Assembly: GCA_921293015.1 (NCBI GenBank)
Contig: OV121092.1
Location: 30,821,764-30,885,763 of the forward strand
Length of the DNA: 64,000 nt
Source: Phorcus lineatus
Lineage: Eukaryota > Mollusca > Gastropoda > Trochida > Trochidae
Reading direction: 5' to 3'
The notes under the pieces are model-generated. The model was not told where the DNA came from, did no database searches, and saw nothing but the letters and a program-made list of their open reading frames with translations. The position numbers and the translations under genes were made by a program. Below are positions 22,611 to 34,654 of the stretch, in pieces; within the stretch, counting starts at the first letter, position 1, and each line of letters starts with the position of its first letter.

Positions 22611-23479
22611 ATCAACACAAAAAAAAATGATGTTGACACAATGACTTCGTAGGTGTGTAACAATCATTATCAGTCTGTGCACCGGATATGGATCCCGTTG
22701 AACCTTTACCGGACACTGTTCGACTCCAGTGGGACCATACTAAAATTAAGCTTAACATTAAGGTTACTGAAGCAAAGTTTAATCACTTTCCTTCAATAAA
22801 TCATAATTGGTCGTATTTGACCATGGATTGAAATATGCGTTTGATCGTGAACGGAGCGCACTTTGACCCTTAAAGTTAAACTTTATTCGAATATGCATCT
22901 TGCACTTTGAGTCTTCTTTACAGATCAGATACGCCTCATTTAGCGACTACATCATTGCATAGACCTGTGTGGCAACAATGCATTCGGTGTTTTCATTGGC
23001 TGAAATATGATAGGTAGTTTAAGTTGCAATATTGTGCCGCCAGGGGAAACTGCCGGAAACTCGAGAAGAGCAATTATTAAGACAGAGGTTGTATAGAAAT
23101 TTATGACGGAGCTACCTCTGTTGGGAGAGAATAATTTGAGGCACTGATTTGAATAAGATTTGATGACCTAGCAGGTAGATATGATTTTATCAAAATTAGT
23201 GTTACTCATACTTTATTTGTTACGATGTGGTCTGATGAAAGTAACACTGTGTATAATAATTGATTCGAAGTAAAAAAAACTCCTTTCAGAATGAAGTTTG
23301 ACTATTTGGTTATGTTGAACATGTTCTTTTTTACATCAATATATATCGTGACAACATTTGGTATACATATGAAGCAAATGAATATCAATGAATTATTGAA
23401 TCAATGAATAAATACTGTATGCTTTGATCTCATAATATTTACTTTGCCTTTTTAAGTGTACTTCTGTTGTGGTATGCAG

Positions 23480-23581
23480 GAGAGGCTGGTGTCAATGGTA
23501 GTCAAACGGGATGCTGTTCACAATCAACTTGCAATTTTTTCTCTTATTTCAACACCGGTACCTCCGAATCTGATTCTCAAG
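23480..23581 (+). pseudogene. Copy A exon matching copy B 41550-41669
   Basis: It lies between GGTATGCAG and GTAGGT, phase 1 in and out. It encodes EAGVNGSQTGCCSQSTCNFF then SYFNTGTSESDSQ. The CC pair, the FFS-FNT and the S-SE-DSQ end match copy B. It is open by itself. Confidence 0.7.
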
Positions 23582-23974
23582 GTAGGTAACAAAATGTCTC
23601 GCCATTCAATCATACTATTTAGATTTGTCAACACGTGTTAAGAATTATCTATTTAATAGGTACAGCTTCCATAAATGCAAAGGCAAATTTTCTTTAATTG
23701 TGTCAAATGGTTAGACTTTTATTTAGATAACTTGTCTCTTTTTCTTGTCTTTGTTTAAAGGACATGATGAAAATGCATGTCCTTTGGCTTGGCGTCCACT
23801 GTATGTAAACATTTTGCTTTTCAAGAAACGAAGTCAAAAAGTCCATTGAAGTGAAAATTGACACACCCCGAAGACATCATCGTTGATGACATTATTGAGA
23901 TAGGCAATCTAACGACAGTTTACAGACATAAACAACCCTTCTCGATAAGTTACGTGAGATGTATAGCCTGTTGA

Positions 23975-24315
23975 ACACAGGTAGCCTTCTGCAATCATGG
24001 AAAGTTCTAACATTGAGCATAATGCGCTTTTTAAATTTCTCACGAAATAAGGGGTGAATGCGACTGAAATACATAAACGTATGACCAATGTGTATGGGTG
24101 AAAAATGCCCCTCAATGTGCTACTGTTGTAAAATGGTAAGCTGAGTCTAATCGGGCTCGCAGCACCATAGACGATGACCCACGATCAGGATGGCCTGTTA
24201 AAGCCATTACAATTGATATCGTTGCACAGATCAAGGGCTTATTCATGTCCGATCGTAGAATAAAGGTGGGCGAGATATCTTCGGAGTGTGGCATTTCTCA
24301 TGGAAGTTTCATAAT
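23975..24315 (+). pseudogene. Mariner transposase fragment (N-terminal HTH region)
   Basis: The + strand reads EHNALFKFLTK then stop, GVNATEIHKRMTNVYG then stop, and after a frameshift STIDDDPRSGWPVKAIT and MSDRRIKVGEISSECGISHG. These are the paired helix-turn-helix parts of mariner transposase (the D-PRSGRP linker and the I--E-GISHGS block). No catalytic part remains. It lies in a copy A intron. Short open readings on the other strand are shadows. Confidence 0.75.
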
Positions 24316-24599
24316 CTAGCAAACTGAATCCTATTTGGGACTTTTTCTCCTCCTCTTCCTTCCTCCGACTTCTTCCTCTTCTTTTTGTAGTGGTGCCTTT
24401 TGGGGTTTTCTAGGATTTTTAAGGATTTTTTCCCAGACCAAAACCAAAAAACTCTAAGGCCTATTGAAAGTAACAATTTCATGTGTAGTGATGCCTTTTA
24501 GGATTTTCAACTTATTTCTACTTTACTTTTGGCAGTTTCCATATAAAAATACGTCAAATTTGTTTCTGAATCATAATTCAGAATCCTTAAGGCCTAGCT

Positions 24600-26000
24600 C
24601 AGTGACACTTGGTATGTGGAACAATCAGCATATGTAGTGGTGCCGTTTTGGTTTTAGACTTGTAAGCTCATGAGGCCTGAAAGAAACTGCAAGTTTGTGT
24701 ATAGGTACCTAAGGCGATGGGTATGATGAATTGTACCTTTTGTGATTATCTGGCCCCTGATATGTCCACGCCTTAAAACCTATTTCATATTCTTCTCCGC
24801 CTAGAAAGCTTAAATATTGTATATAGATTCATTACACCACAAGGATTATTAGTTGTAGATTTGGTGACCCTATGGCCCCGTATAAGGGCCTCATGCTCAA
24901 GAAACTTACTTTTATTGTATTATCATGAATGATAATGGCTAGAAACCTGAAACGTTGCGTATAGACCCCTTATCTCATAAAAATTGTAAATTGTATGTCA
25001 ATGCCATATATTTCGGTACTGTGCCAAGTATTGATTGTATCCAGTTCAAGTGACTAAGAAAAGAAATAGATTGTAAATTGTAGACATGGTGTCCCTGTTG
25101 CCCCTAATAATGGCAACAGGGGCCATACCCTAAAAAAGTCTACTTTAATCTTCTTATCATGTCTGCAAGGCTCTAGAAAGCTGACATATTGTGTATAGAC
25201 TCCTTACCTCATAAGGATTTAGAATTGCAGATGTGGTAACCCTTTGTTCCTTGATTACGGCTAAAGGTCCAGCCCTTAAAACCTATTTTTACCTTCTCCT
25301 CATGAATTAAGGGGCTATAGAAAGGTGAAATATAGACTCCTTGCCTCATGAGGATTTAGAATTGTAGATTTAGTGATCTTGTAGCACCGAAAAAGGGACA
25401 CTTTGGTCAAAACCCATCTTCCTCCGCGAGGCTTTAATTTGCATCAATCCTTTCACTGGCTATAACCTTGCTGCCAATCAGTCATAATTCTTGTTTTGAG
25501 AGCAGTGCTTTCTTCGCCGAAAAGTTACAATTCTCATATGGATTCTGATTGGTCTATCGCGATCCGTCGCAGCAGAAAAGTACGGGAAATGCTGCTAGGC
25601 TAGCGTAAGAATAACCCATGCACGGGAAAATGGCTGGCCACTAATGACCTAGATTCATCTTCATCAAAGGAATGAAAATGACCAGAAAACTGAATTATTG
25701 CTTATAGACTCCTTACGTTATAAGGAATATGGTAGATTTGGTTGCTCATTAGCCCCGCCTTCTTCTCCAGAAGCAAAAGGTCTATTAAACTGTACTGTTG
25801 TACAGTCTCCTTAACTAACGAATGTTATAAAAATAGATTATTGCCTTTTTGGCCCCTCACTAAAGTCATGCCCTCGAAAACTATATTTTCCCCTAATAAG
25901 GTATTAAAAGCCTTGCAGCTGAAATGGGTACATGGTCCATGGTTACGTGGGGTTATAATGATGGCCCCGTCCTAATGAGGATAAATTCCACAATCTGATG
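24600..26000. repeat. Imperfect ~130-180-bp tandem repeat region
   Basis: Recurring units contain TAGACTCCTTACCTCATAAG, GATTTAGAATTGTAGAT, GTGACCCT-TGGCCCC and a T-rich TTCTTATCATG-type segment. The same family in the opposite orientation fills 45150-45570 in the matching intron of copy B. No gene is supported here. Confidence 0.6.
25500..25635 (+). repeat. Dispersed repeat, pair with 19075-19250
   Basis: See 19075-19250. This copy is shorter and lies inside the tandem repeat region of the copy A intron. Confidence 0.6.
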
Positions 26001-26261
26001 AGCTAAAGAGCCATTGTCTCTATTTTTTCAGAACGCAGCCTTGCCTACTAATAGGTATCCTTTCGAATTGCTATTTAATAAGTTTTACATGTTGCTACTC
26101 AATTCACGCATCCACGTAGTATATTAATGTCGAAAGCCATGCTCGGTTAACCAAAGTTGGGATGTTTCTATGCACTCCACTACAACGTATGTAGTTTTCT
26201 TGAAGAAAATGTGAAGTTTTTTTATGTCAAAATATTAGTAAACGTTCGTTCTTGTTTTCAG

Positions 26262-26306
26262 CGTTCCACTGTACAGGCTGGAGTAAATTCGTCGCTTGCC
26301 TCGCTG
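26262..26306 (+). pseudogene. Copy A short exon before membrane segment
   Basis: The 45-bp segment lies between CTTGTTTTCAG and GTAAGA. It encodes FHCTGWSKFVACLA, aligned with VCRGGSRFVGTCI in copy B. The CAGA microsatellite starts right after its donor. Confidence 0.62.
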
Positions 26307-26319
26307 GTAAGATAGATAG

Positions 26320-26322
26320 ATG

Positions 26323-26406
<84 letters not shown>

Positions 26407-26440
26407 GACAGAGACAGAAACACACAGACAGAGAGACAGA
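26320..26440. repeat. (CAGA)n microsatellite
   Basis: About 120 bp of CAGA units with a GAGA interruption. It starts about 10 bp after the donor of a copy A exon. Open readings through it (TDRQTDRQ or VCLSVCLS) are not genes. Confidence 0.95.
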
Positions 26441-26722
26441 GAAAAAATAGGTGACCAACAAAATTATTTAAACATGTTCTTAAACGGAACTCTAGTAAAT
26501 GGGCCACGGGACTCAAAGGTGAAGCAATTTAAGTTTTTATACCAATACCAAGGTCTTCCTTCCATCACAAGCACGGCGAAAGGCACATTTACTCAAAACT
26601 GATAACTTGCTTAAAATCTTGCCATACAAGTTCATGTAAATAAGTATTTAACAAATATTTAAGTGATACAGATATAATCGGAAATTTGTGTTGCTGTCAC
26701 CATGTTATCATTTTACTTTTAG

Positions 26723-26764
26723 TTATTCTCATCATAGCGGTTCTGGTAGCAACCGGCGTCATCT
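26723..26764 (+). pseudogene. Copy A membrane-segment exon
   Basis: The 42-bp segment lies between TTTTACTTTTAG and GTAAGT. It encodes ILIIAVLVATGVI, matching ILIVLVLVGIGV in copy B. Confidence 0.68.
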
Positions 26765-26914
26765 GTAAGTATTGGGCTATCATTATTTCTTCGACCAACA
26801 GAATATTTAACTAAACAGTACCTTGTTCGCTTGGTCAGATTTATTAATACTAAAAACATTTGAAAGCGTATGAAATGAACATTCTCACCATTCCTTGAAA
26901 TCGCTCTTTTTTAG

Positions 26915-27838
26915 GTTTGAATTTTTTACACCTTCTACACCACAGTGTGACAAACAACACTGTTCCTGTTGCAAACGAGAACGATGTCTTGAATGTGACA
27001 ATGGCTGGTTTGGATCAACATGTGAACACACTTGCAGAAACTGTGAAATAAGTGGTTGTGATAAGGTCAGTAGAATATGTACAGAATGCTATCCCGGGTT
27101 CCATGTCAGCTTTTGCAATAAACGTTGCCCTGGTGGCTTTATGCTTGGGTCTGATGAAAGGAAACATTGTGACAGAAAAAGTGGAATCTGTTTAGAATGT
27201 GCATCAGTATTTTGGGGCGAAACATGTACTAAGAAATGTGGAACAGGTTGTCATACCTGCAATCAAGATACAGGTGAATGCGTGGTTTGTGCTATGGTGC
27301 TCCAACATGTGAATTCAACTGTGACAACTGTAAAGACAACACTGCAGCGGGATAGATAATTATAACTACTTCATCTATTACAAAGGATGCAAGGATGGCT
27401 GGACATCACTAGACTGTCAAGAAGAATGCAGCTCAAGATGCAAAGACGGATATTGCAGAATCGACGGTACATGTTACTCATGTATAATGGGTTCTACGGT
27501 CCAGACTGTCATGAGCCGCGTGCAAAGGGGTGTGCTTCAATTGTCTGTGAACAAGTAGACGGCACATGTTACTTGTGTAAAAATGGATACTTCGGTGAAA
27601 GATGTCAACAGAGATGCCCGTCTACATGTGCCACATGTAACAAATATAATGGGCGTTGTACTTCCTGCGTTGATGGTTACTTTGGTCAAGATTGTTTACA
27701 ACGTTCTTATTCAGGATGTAAGGATTTACGTTGTACCTTCGTTGATGGTGATTGCACTTCATGCCCTTTGTAGCACGCCCTGTCCTGATACTTGCAAATC
27801 TAGGAACTGTACAATGGACGGAACCTGCAGTGGTTCAG
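26915..27838 (+). pseudogene. Copy A EGF-repeat exon, frameshifted
   Basis: The cysteine pattern is clear (CDKQHCSCCKRERCLECDNG and CYLCKNGYFGERCQQRCPST) but spread over more than one frame, with a stop and a small deletion as listed for the whole gene. The Cys in LQRC of copy B is Ser here (LQRS). Confidence 0.85.
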
Positions 27839-28069
27839 GTAATAATTACACTTATATATGAAATTGAACATTATGTTTTGCTGTTGACATCATACAATAA
27901 AGTGATGTATCTACTTACAGCGAAATTTGCTATGTCGATAGATCGATTAATCGTGACAGCCCTACTTTCCACAGTTTTAGAGTATACAACGTTTTGCAAG
28001 ATGCAATTTCCTGTCGAAATAATTTAATGAATCGATGCTGGTTGCTATAAATTTATTTTCTATTTTCAG

Positions 28070-28161
28070 GTCCAAGTTGTAGCGCGCCCATGTGTCCTAT
28101 GCTTGAGGTCTGTATTGGGATGGTGGCACCAATGGTCATTCGATCAAGATGGAATGACTGA
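28070..28161 (+). pseudogene. Copy A last exon
   Basis: A 92-bp segment, the same length as copy B's last exon, encoding PSCSAPMCPMLEVCIGMVAP then MVIRSRWND and a stop. It is intact, so the decay is limited to earlier exons. Confidence 0.7.
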
Positions 28162-28372
28162 TTTGATGTAAAGCAAACTTCAACCTTTTAAATATGCTTA
28201 TTTAAAGCCACTAGTGCACGCTTTTACGGTTTTAATTGGCTATTTAAGGTTTACGAGGACTTATGCATTCACTTAAATGTTCTATCGATGCTATGAAATA
28301 CTAAACATTCTTGACAATTACCTGCAATCAACAATGAAAACGTTAAGACAGCCGCTGTCGGTTTGGACATAA

Positions 28373-30165
28373 ACTGAACGCCAAAAGAAATGTTACATCT
28401 CTTTGAATTTGAATATAATAAAAGGTTACGAGTTCAGAGGAATTTGTTTTGTTGTGTTGTAACACTCCATCAGTGTAGTGTTTTGTGCTAAAATAGCAGA
28501 CCTGTAACTTTAATGGTAAATAAGTTATCGCCAGTTCTTCATGGGTGGGGTCAATTGTCCTATTTCCGGCCATGCACAAAAACAACAAAATCATAGAATA
28601 ATAATTAGTTCAATAACAAATTGTATGTGATCAGTATCTGGTATGTCCGCCGTTGGCATTCAAACATGCCTGAACTCTTCGTCTCACAGAAAACGTCAGT
28701 CGTCTGTTGAAAGCAGGTGGTATCTGCCTTCATTCGGCCATCAATACAGCAATGAGTTGTTGACGTGTGTGTGGTTGGTGTCGACGTTGACTGATCTTTC
28801 GATCGATATAATCCCAGAGGTGCTAGATGAAAAAAGGGTGTTTGGGTGGCGTTGTCAGAATGGGATGACCTCTGGCTGTAGGACCCTGTCAATGTACCTC
28901 TGCGCCGTCAGATTGCCGTCAATGACGACGAGGTCGGTGGTTGCGTTGCCGCGTATCCCACCCCAGACCATGAGGCTACCTCCACCGAAAGGGATAACTT
29001 CCTTTACGCAGCAGCGTGCCTCCCTCTCACCCAGGCGACGGTAGACCCTCCTTCTCCCGTCTGCTACGTGCATCAGAAAACGACTTTCGTCGGAAAATAA
29101 CACTCTCTGCCAGTTTTGGTTCTGCCAACGTCGAACATTTCTGGCCCAAGTAACCCCGTTTTGTCGATGTCGGCGCGTCAACAGCATTGCTCGCATCGGC
29201 CGGTATGACCTCAGTCCATGTTGTTGGAGCCTTCTTCTCAACGTCTGGGGACTGATTCGGTGTCCAAGTGCAGTAGAAGCTGTCGTTGTAGCGGCTTGAA
29301 AGCGGTTCCTGAGATGCAGTTGAAGCAGGTACTGGTCTTCATTTGGGGTTGTCACTGGCGGCCTGCCGCTTCTAGCTTGGTCTCGAGTCGATCCAGTGTG
29401 TTGTAGACGTCCACGCAGCCTAAGAATGGTGAGACGATGACATCCTAATGCGGCAGCGACTTCTCCATCAGTGGACCCAGTCTGCAGCATTCCAATCGCT
29501 CTTTCCCACTCTTCAGTTTTTAATCTCGGCATTGTAATCGAATTATTGTGTGAAATAATGAATACAGGGGCCTTTTGTACCCGTTAACAATTGATTTCAC
29601 GTGCATAAAAATGCTATGGCTACGTTTTGGTGACATGATCCTTTTGATGAAAACCAAAATGTTTGAGAAGTTCACTATTTATAAAGATTTAGAAACAAAT
29701 CTAGTCCGTAAACATGTGCCAACGCTTCATAAAACAGCCGAAGCACATTTTTAACAAAAACGCTTTTGTAGAATCTAATGGTTGTGTTTAGAATAGAAAA
29801 ATACTAAATCTCAATATTTCGTCATTTTCAGAGAAAATAACGAATAAATATTTCCAAAAACATAATTTATTTCCCTTTTTTATGAATGTGCATTCATTAT
29901 CAAAGAAACCAAAGTCAGTTTGGTTAATTTTTAAATTATCACTTCAATTATTGCATGATCGGAAATGGGACAATTGACCCCATCCATGAAGAACTGGCGA
30001 TAACTTATTCACCATTAAAGTTACAGGTCTGCTATTTTATCACAAAATACTAAACTAATGGAGTGTTATAACACAACAAAGCAAATTCCTTTGAACACGT
30101 AACTTTTTATTATATTCAAATTCAAAGAGGTGTAACATTTCTTATGGCGTTCAGATTCTAAAATC
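28373..30165 (-). mobile_element. Foldback element with ~200-bp inverted repeats and Tc1-like core
   Basis: The left arm (28373-28575) and right arm (29963-30165) are inverted copies. For example GGACATAAACTGAACGCC and GGCGTTCAGATTC, CCAGTTCTTCATGGGTGGGG and CCCCATCCATGAAGAACTGG. The transposase relic at 28640-29532 lies between them. Confidence 0.7.
28637..29532 (-). pseudogene. Tc1-like transposase relic
   Basis: It starts MPRLKTEEWERAIGMLQTGS. The N-terminal part has two helix-turn-helix regions and a basic GRPPVT linker, then a catalytic block with FSDESRF (first Asp) and MVWGGI. After LVVIDGNLTAQRYIDRVLQP the frame breaks; the segment expected to carry the second Asp (a QQDNA-type motif) is gone. 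The tail is still visible at about 28640-28800 as DYIDRKISQRRHQPHTRQQL and VRRRVQACLNANGGHTRY, with one Trp turned into stop. The enzyme cannot be functional. Confidence 0.88.
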
Positions 30166-30664
30166 TACGGTTAGCTGTGCACAAAACGGATACATTATTG
30201 ACACTTGGAAACGGCTGAACCAGTATTGTGTGCAGCTATTGAATTTACCTAACCTCTGAACTGAGAACAAATAATGAAATATGTTTTCTGAAAGCAATGT
30301 TGTAAATTAACCGATTTAACAACACAGTATTAGCATTGTTATTAGATTGACCATAGCGTCTGCCGTTTCCGCTTTGCTGGTTATGAGCAAAATTTTGATA
30401 TTTCCAATATCGTAGTTAATGCGGAATTAATGTCACGTAACATTATACACTTCCGGCCTTTAAAAATCCACTTCTCTACCTGAACACGTAAATATTTGTT
30501 AAATAACTTAAGAGGTAGATTACTTGAGTGAGGATAGTGAGTAATATCGAGAGATATGCAGTATCTGTGCATTCGTTGTGTTTACGAAATATTGGCGTGC
30601 ACTAGTGCGTTTAAAACCGATGAGTTTTTTCAAATATACCAATATCAGGCCAAAACATTCGTAA

Positions 30665-30895
30665 ATAGCAAGCCTATGAGACGACTCGCATTCAACAAAA
30701 CCGGCACAACTCGAATGACGAATCCGCTGAGTTTGAGAATCAGCTTCAAGTTTCTTGTACACGGATATTTCACTTGCTGAAAAGTTACGCGCCAACAACA
30801 ACCTTCAAGAATCAGGTGCCAACAATACGAGTCATTTGACCTGAAGGATATCAGGGTATGGGAAGAAGCACAGAGGATTTAAGCTTCGCATATTG
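30665..30895. repeat. Foldback-type repeat, partial copy
   Basis: CCTATGAGACGACTCGCATT, CCGGCACAACTCGAATG and ATCAGGGTATGGGAAGAAGC match parts of the copies at 31905 and 40510. Confidence 0.5.
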
Positions 30896-31199
30896 AGAAG
30901 GACGAACCAGTCAACCAGGATTTAATGTTTCGAAACTCTTGACCTTAAATCACCCCTTAAATATACACTTAATCTTATTAGGAATCGGTAACTTAACGAA
31001 ATAATATGAAAAAAACCCGGAATGCTACGGTATAGCATGAATGTATAGTAGTTCGTTTCAGTTCATACTCAGGAACTTGAATTAGAAATTCCGAAAGTGC
31101 ACCTTCTACCTGATTAGTTACACGGTAGTTTAGGTAAAGAACTTGAATTCCTCTCTAAGCCTGTTGTAACTATGTTATTTATTTAATTTTCTATCAATT

Positions 31200-31860
31200 C
31201 ATGTTCCCTTGGTTTGCGGTTTTTCTAATACATTTTATCCAAGTATGTCAAATATTTTTAGCTGGACGAGTGCAAGTACACAGAACTCGTATTGATGTTG
31301 GATGTAGATAGGATATTTGCATATATTTATATATATATATATATATTCTTGTAGAGGCATGTAACAAGTTTACATATCAATTTACAAATAGTACTTTGAG
31401 ATAATGTTTTGAAACACAAATATTTTAAAACTACAAAAGTCAATCAATAATTAAAACATTAATCAACATTTTTTCATATATCTTCCCTTTTTTTCTTAGA
31501 TAGTTTAAATTTCAAATTCATTTTCTTTGTAACAATGATGGTACGATAAAGCCAAACAATCTCTGAATTAAAACTCGCATATTCCGATTGTTTCAATAAA
31601 TCCACTTTAATTGTGCTATCAAATTATATGTTTTTGTGTAAACTTAAATGTTGTGTTGATATGTTATTTCATTACTTTTCCAAGTTTTTCTTCATAGCTT
31701 TCGTGGTTCGAGTGCTTCATATTGCATCTATTCATATTAAATAAAATCACGTTATATATTCAAAAAAAAAAAATCTTTTGGAATTATTTACTTTGTAGAT
31801 CATCAGGCCGTATAAGGCCAGATAAACGTTTTGCATGGTCCGTTTTCTGTACAATGTAAG
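31200..31860. repeat. Segmental duplication, downstream flank of copy A
   Basis: It matches 50790-51300: ACATTTTATCCAAGTATGTC, TGTAGAGGCATGTAACAAGT, TCAATCAATAATTAAAACAT and ATCAGG-TGTATAAGGCCAGAT-type text in the same order. Confidence 0.75.
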
Positions 31861-31904
31861 CTTTCACATTTTTTACTTCTCAGAATAACCATCCTGATAA
31901 ATCA

Positions 31905-32225
31905 GTGTATATGAATCCGCTCTCGCTCCTTCCCAACACTCTGATCTCATTCGGGCTAAATCCCTCGTCTGGCTGGTGGCTTGATATTCGTGGCTATGTT
32001 CATCTGTTATTTTTTTCAGCCAATGAAATGTTGTTCTTTAAGGAGCTTGAAGCGACTACCTAAACCTCAACGGATTTTTCCACCCTGGTGGTGCCACTGT
32101 TGCTGTATGCGAGTCCTCTCATTGGCTGGTTAGATAGCTAGCGATACGAGGGTTTTAACATGAAAGAGATGAGGGTATCAGGAAGGAGCAGGATTGTCGA
32201 GAGCATATAAAGTCACTGTTAAAAC
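31905..32225. mobile_element. Foldback/MITE with ~120-bp inverted ends
   Basis: Left ATGAATCCGCTCTCGCTCCT, CTGATCTCATTCGGGCTAAA and right GAAAGAGATGAGGGTATCAG, GAAGGAGCAGGATTGTCGAG are inverted versions of each other. A related full copy lies at 40510-40850. There is no coding sequence. Confidence 0.65.
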
Positions 32226-32640
32226 GACATGGAGTATGTTGTTACAGTCAAATATGTCAAACTTTATAATTGATGCTACTTTTATCGAGGAGAAGTGGTT
32301 GTTTCTGAAAATCACCATCTTATTGCTGATCAGTTTAAGTTATAATTTATGATCGAAAATCGGACAACGGCGCGCGCCAATGACTTCAATGTAATTATAA
32401 AAACTTATCTACAGCAACTAAAGGAAAAATATATGTTGATTGTGTGAAGTAGATCAATTAACTAATATTCATGTAAATAAGATGCAAAATTTTGACTTAA
32501 TAACATCTATATGGCCGGGTTTGTTTCTATTATTGAAATCGACGATTTTCCTAATTTTGGCATTGAGAGATGAAGATGAAAGTTTAGGGACGATATTTGA
32601 ATTGAATGCAAGACAGAGGGTATTTTGGCTATAACCTTGC
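32220..32640 (+). repeat. Dispersed ~430-bp repeat, forward copy
   Basis: Forward copy with ATGATCGAAAATCGGACAAC, AAACTTATCTACAGCAACTA and AATAACATCTATATGGCCGG. The two forward copies (here and 34655) share all three blocks. Confidence 0.65.
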
Positions 32641-33119
32641 TTTAGGTAACTTAATTCGAAGAAGACTTACTTTTCTTTCATTTCTTTGATGAAAAAATAT
32701 AGACTCTCCTACTCTTCAATAGTGCATTTTCACATAGAAAAATGTTGATCCCTCTTCAGAGAAGTACATGGAAGGGTATCCATCCCTAATCTAATTGTGT
32801 ATTCCGCAGGTTTTGCTTCACAATATATTGCCTTCCGATCAGGAGATCAACTAGTGTAAGATGGATTTGTAAAGAGCCCGCTTTCAGAGACACCCACACC
32901 CGTGAGCGTTACTTTCCCTTTAGCGCTTTGCTAATTTCACGAAACACCTCAACGGCGAACGTAAATAAACTAATGCCAAGGGCAATTTAATGGCATTTTG
33001 TGAAACGAGTGTAACACATTCTTAAAGCTGCCCTTGTCATCATCAAGTAGAGGTTAGCTTAGTGAACTTTGATAAAGCTTACCCAGAACGTTAGCAGTTA
33101 ACCAAAACCACTATCACAT

Positions 33120-34650
33120 TTGTAATATCACTCGGATAGATCAGTCAGTGCACATATACTAGAACATTTAAAACACATTTATTGATTTACTGTTTGAATG
33201 TAAAAACTTCAGTTCATTTTATCACTTAGATATTTGATATTTTTCAGAGAAGGGTTGAGCTGTATGTTCCTAAGAGAAATATATCTTCTTTGATTGAATT
33301 TGCTTTTTTAATTATTAACATAAATAAAACTTATCTCTACAATGCGTTAGGCAAATAGACATTGAAGTAGACATTTTATAGCATAGACTGTATTCACTTG
33401 ATGGAATAAAAATCATATCAAAATAATCTCTTAAAGAGTCAGTAGCACGTTTTTTAACTAGTTAAATTTATCTCGCCCACAAAAATTACAAACATTACAA
33501 GACAAAGTTTTGCAATCAAAAGGCGGAGTTTTAACAAGAACGTTCCATGTTCATTTAAGCTATGCTTATCCATTTCCCTACCTCATCTGATTCAAAGGTG
33601 TTCACACAAAAATGGCCGCCAGTTGTTTTGCTTGATACTGAATAATTTATGTTACGACTAGGGATGACCGAGTTGAGTAGAGTTATGTTTGACCCTCTGA
33701 TGATAATCCATTTGGCATGAATCAATGTTTATTCGGGGAAATTTGAATAAATAAATTTGGTACTATGCATTACCTGAGTACAAGTATCACCTTTTCATCA
33801 AATGTGGTTATAGTCAGTAACCTTTTGTTGAGGTAGAGGGTCAGTGGTTGTGTTTTGTGTTTTGTGTTTTGTGACCCTCAAATGCACTGTTGACCTTTGT
33901 CAATCAACATTTTCAGTTAGTTTCCTTAAAAAGGTAAGTTTTAATTAACTTAGAAATGACGTGTTTAGTTTCCTTGGAACTGATTTGATAAATGTTCTTA
34001 GAAATAATGTGAGTACTCTCCTGAGAAAAAAATGTGATTAGATTCCTCAAAAATGATATCTTGTCCACTAATGAAAATATTTTTGCGTAAAGTTATATTG
34101 GTATTGGTATATGGTATTGGTATTAGAAAATCAGCATAAGTAATTTACGCGTTTATAAAAACTTGAAGCGATATCGTGTGATATATCAAGTGATATATTG
34201 AGTAAGTAACCCTTCCGGATTCTCCGTTTACCTAGCTACAGAAATGTAAATTAAATAATCTATCAATCAAGGTACGTTTTTTAGATATCTGTTCTCTATG
34301 TCACTGTTGTGAATTATGAGAAATAAAATTCTGTTCTGTTCTGTTATCGGTTTCTAAGTAAACAAAGAACAACAAACCTAAAATGTTTTTCAACGAACAG
34401 AGGACAGGGAGTTTGTAAGATATCAGGTAGGTTCGTCTATGAAATACTGTTGTTATAATCTATTCATTACCATTCGTCAGTTCACGTCATTGTAACCTAT
34501 CTTTATTGTTTGTTTCCTTCCTTTGGTTAAATCTTTATTTCGTAAATTTTAATTTCCTTAATTCTTGAGTTTTATCGAATACAAATTGACGTAGCTTGGT
34601 TTCCGGCAGATGTCGTCCTGAGTACGTAATCGTTATCGGAGAATGAAATT
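33120..34650. repeat. Segmental duplication, upstream flank of copy B
   Basis: Counterpart of 19300-21260 with the same order of landmarks. The right limit is at GGAGAATGAA near 34640. Confidence 0.7.
33920..34070. repeat. Degenerate 24-bp repeat row (counterpart of 19766-20130)
   Basis: Units such as TTAGTTTCCTTGGAACTGAT and TTAGATTCCTCAAAAATGAT occur at about 24-bp steps. The row is in the matching place of the duplicated flank upstream of copy B. Confidence 0.65.
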
Positions 34651-34654
34651 TTTT

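Larger units (their letters stand above)
21514..28161 (+). pseudogene. Copy A: disabled EGF-rich type II membrane-protein gene
   Basis: Exons matching copy B are 23480-23581, 26262-26306, 26723-26764 (membrane segment VILIIAVLVATGV), 26915-27838 (EGF-like repeats) and 28070-28161 (end). All introns are phase 1. Lesions: joining the membrane exon to 26915 shifts frame; the cysteine frame shifts again near 27290, where GTGCTATGG replaces a normal EGF step; a stop TAG lies at 27353-27355; a single base is lost near 27484 in TGTATAATGGG; and about 18 bp is missing near 27770, giving CCTTTGTAGCACGCC. The first listed exon (21514-21594) has no match in copy B. Compared with copy B, it keeps about 80 extra residues of EGF-like sequence after CRNC. 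Sequencing error could explain one lesion, not all. Confidence 0.78.
28200..30615. mobile_element. MITE copy carrying a large nested insertion
   Basis: The left end AAAGCCACTAGTGCACGCTT (28202) and right end GGCGTGCACTAGTGCGTTTA (about 30594-30613) are inverted. The sequences just inside match the two halves of a compact ~405-bp element at 51328-51733. The roughly 2 kb between them is inserted foldback and Tc1-like DNA. The element starts only about 40 bp after the copy A stop codon. Confidence 0.6.

Noticed and set aside
26235-26602. Genes through the CAGA repeat
   Set aside because: Low-complexity TDRQ or VCLS translation of a microsatellite; only the 45-bp exon at 26262 is supported.
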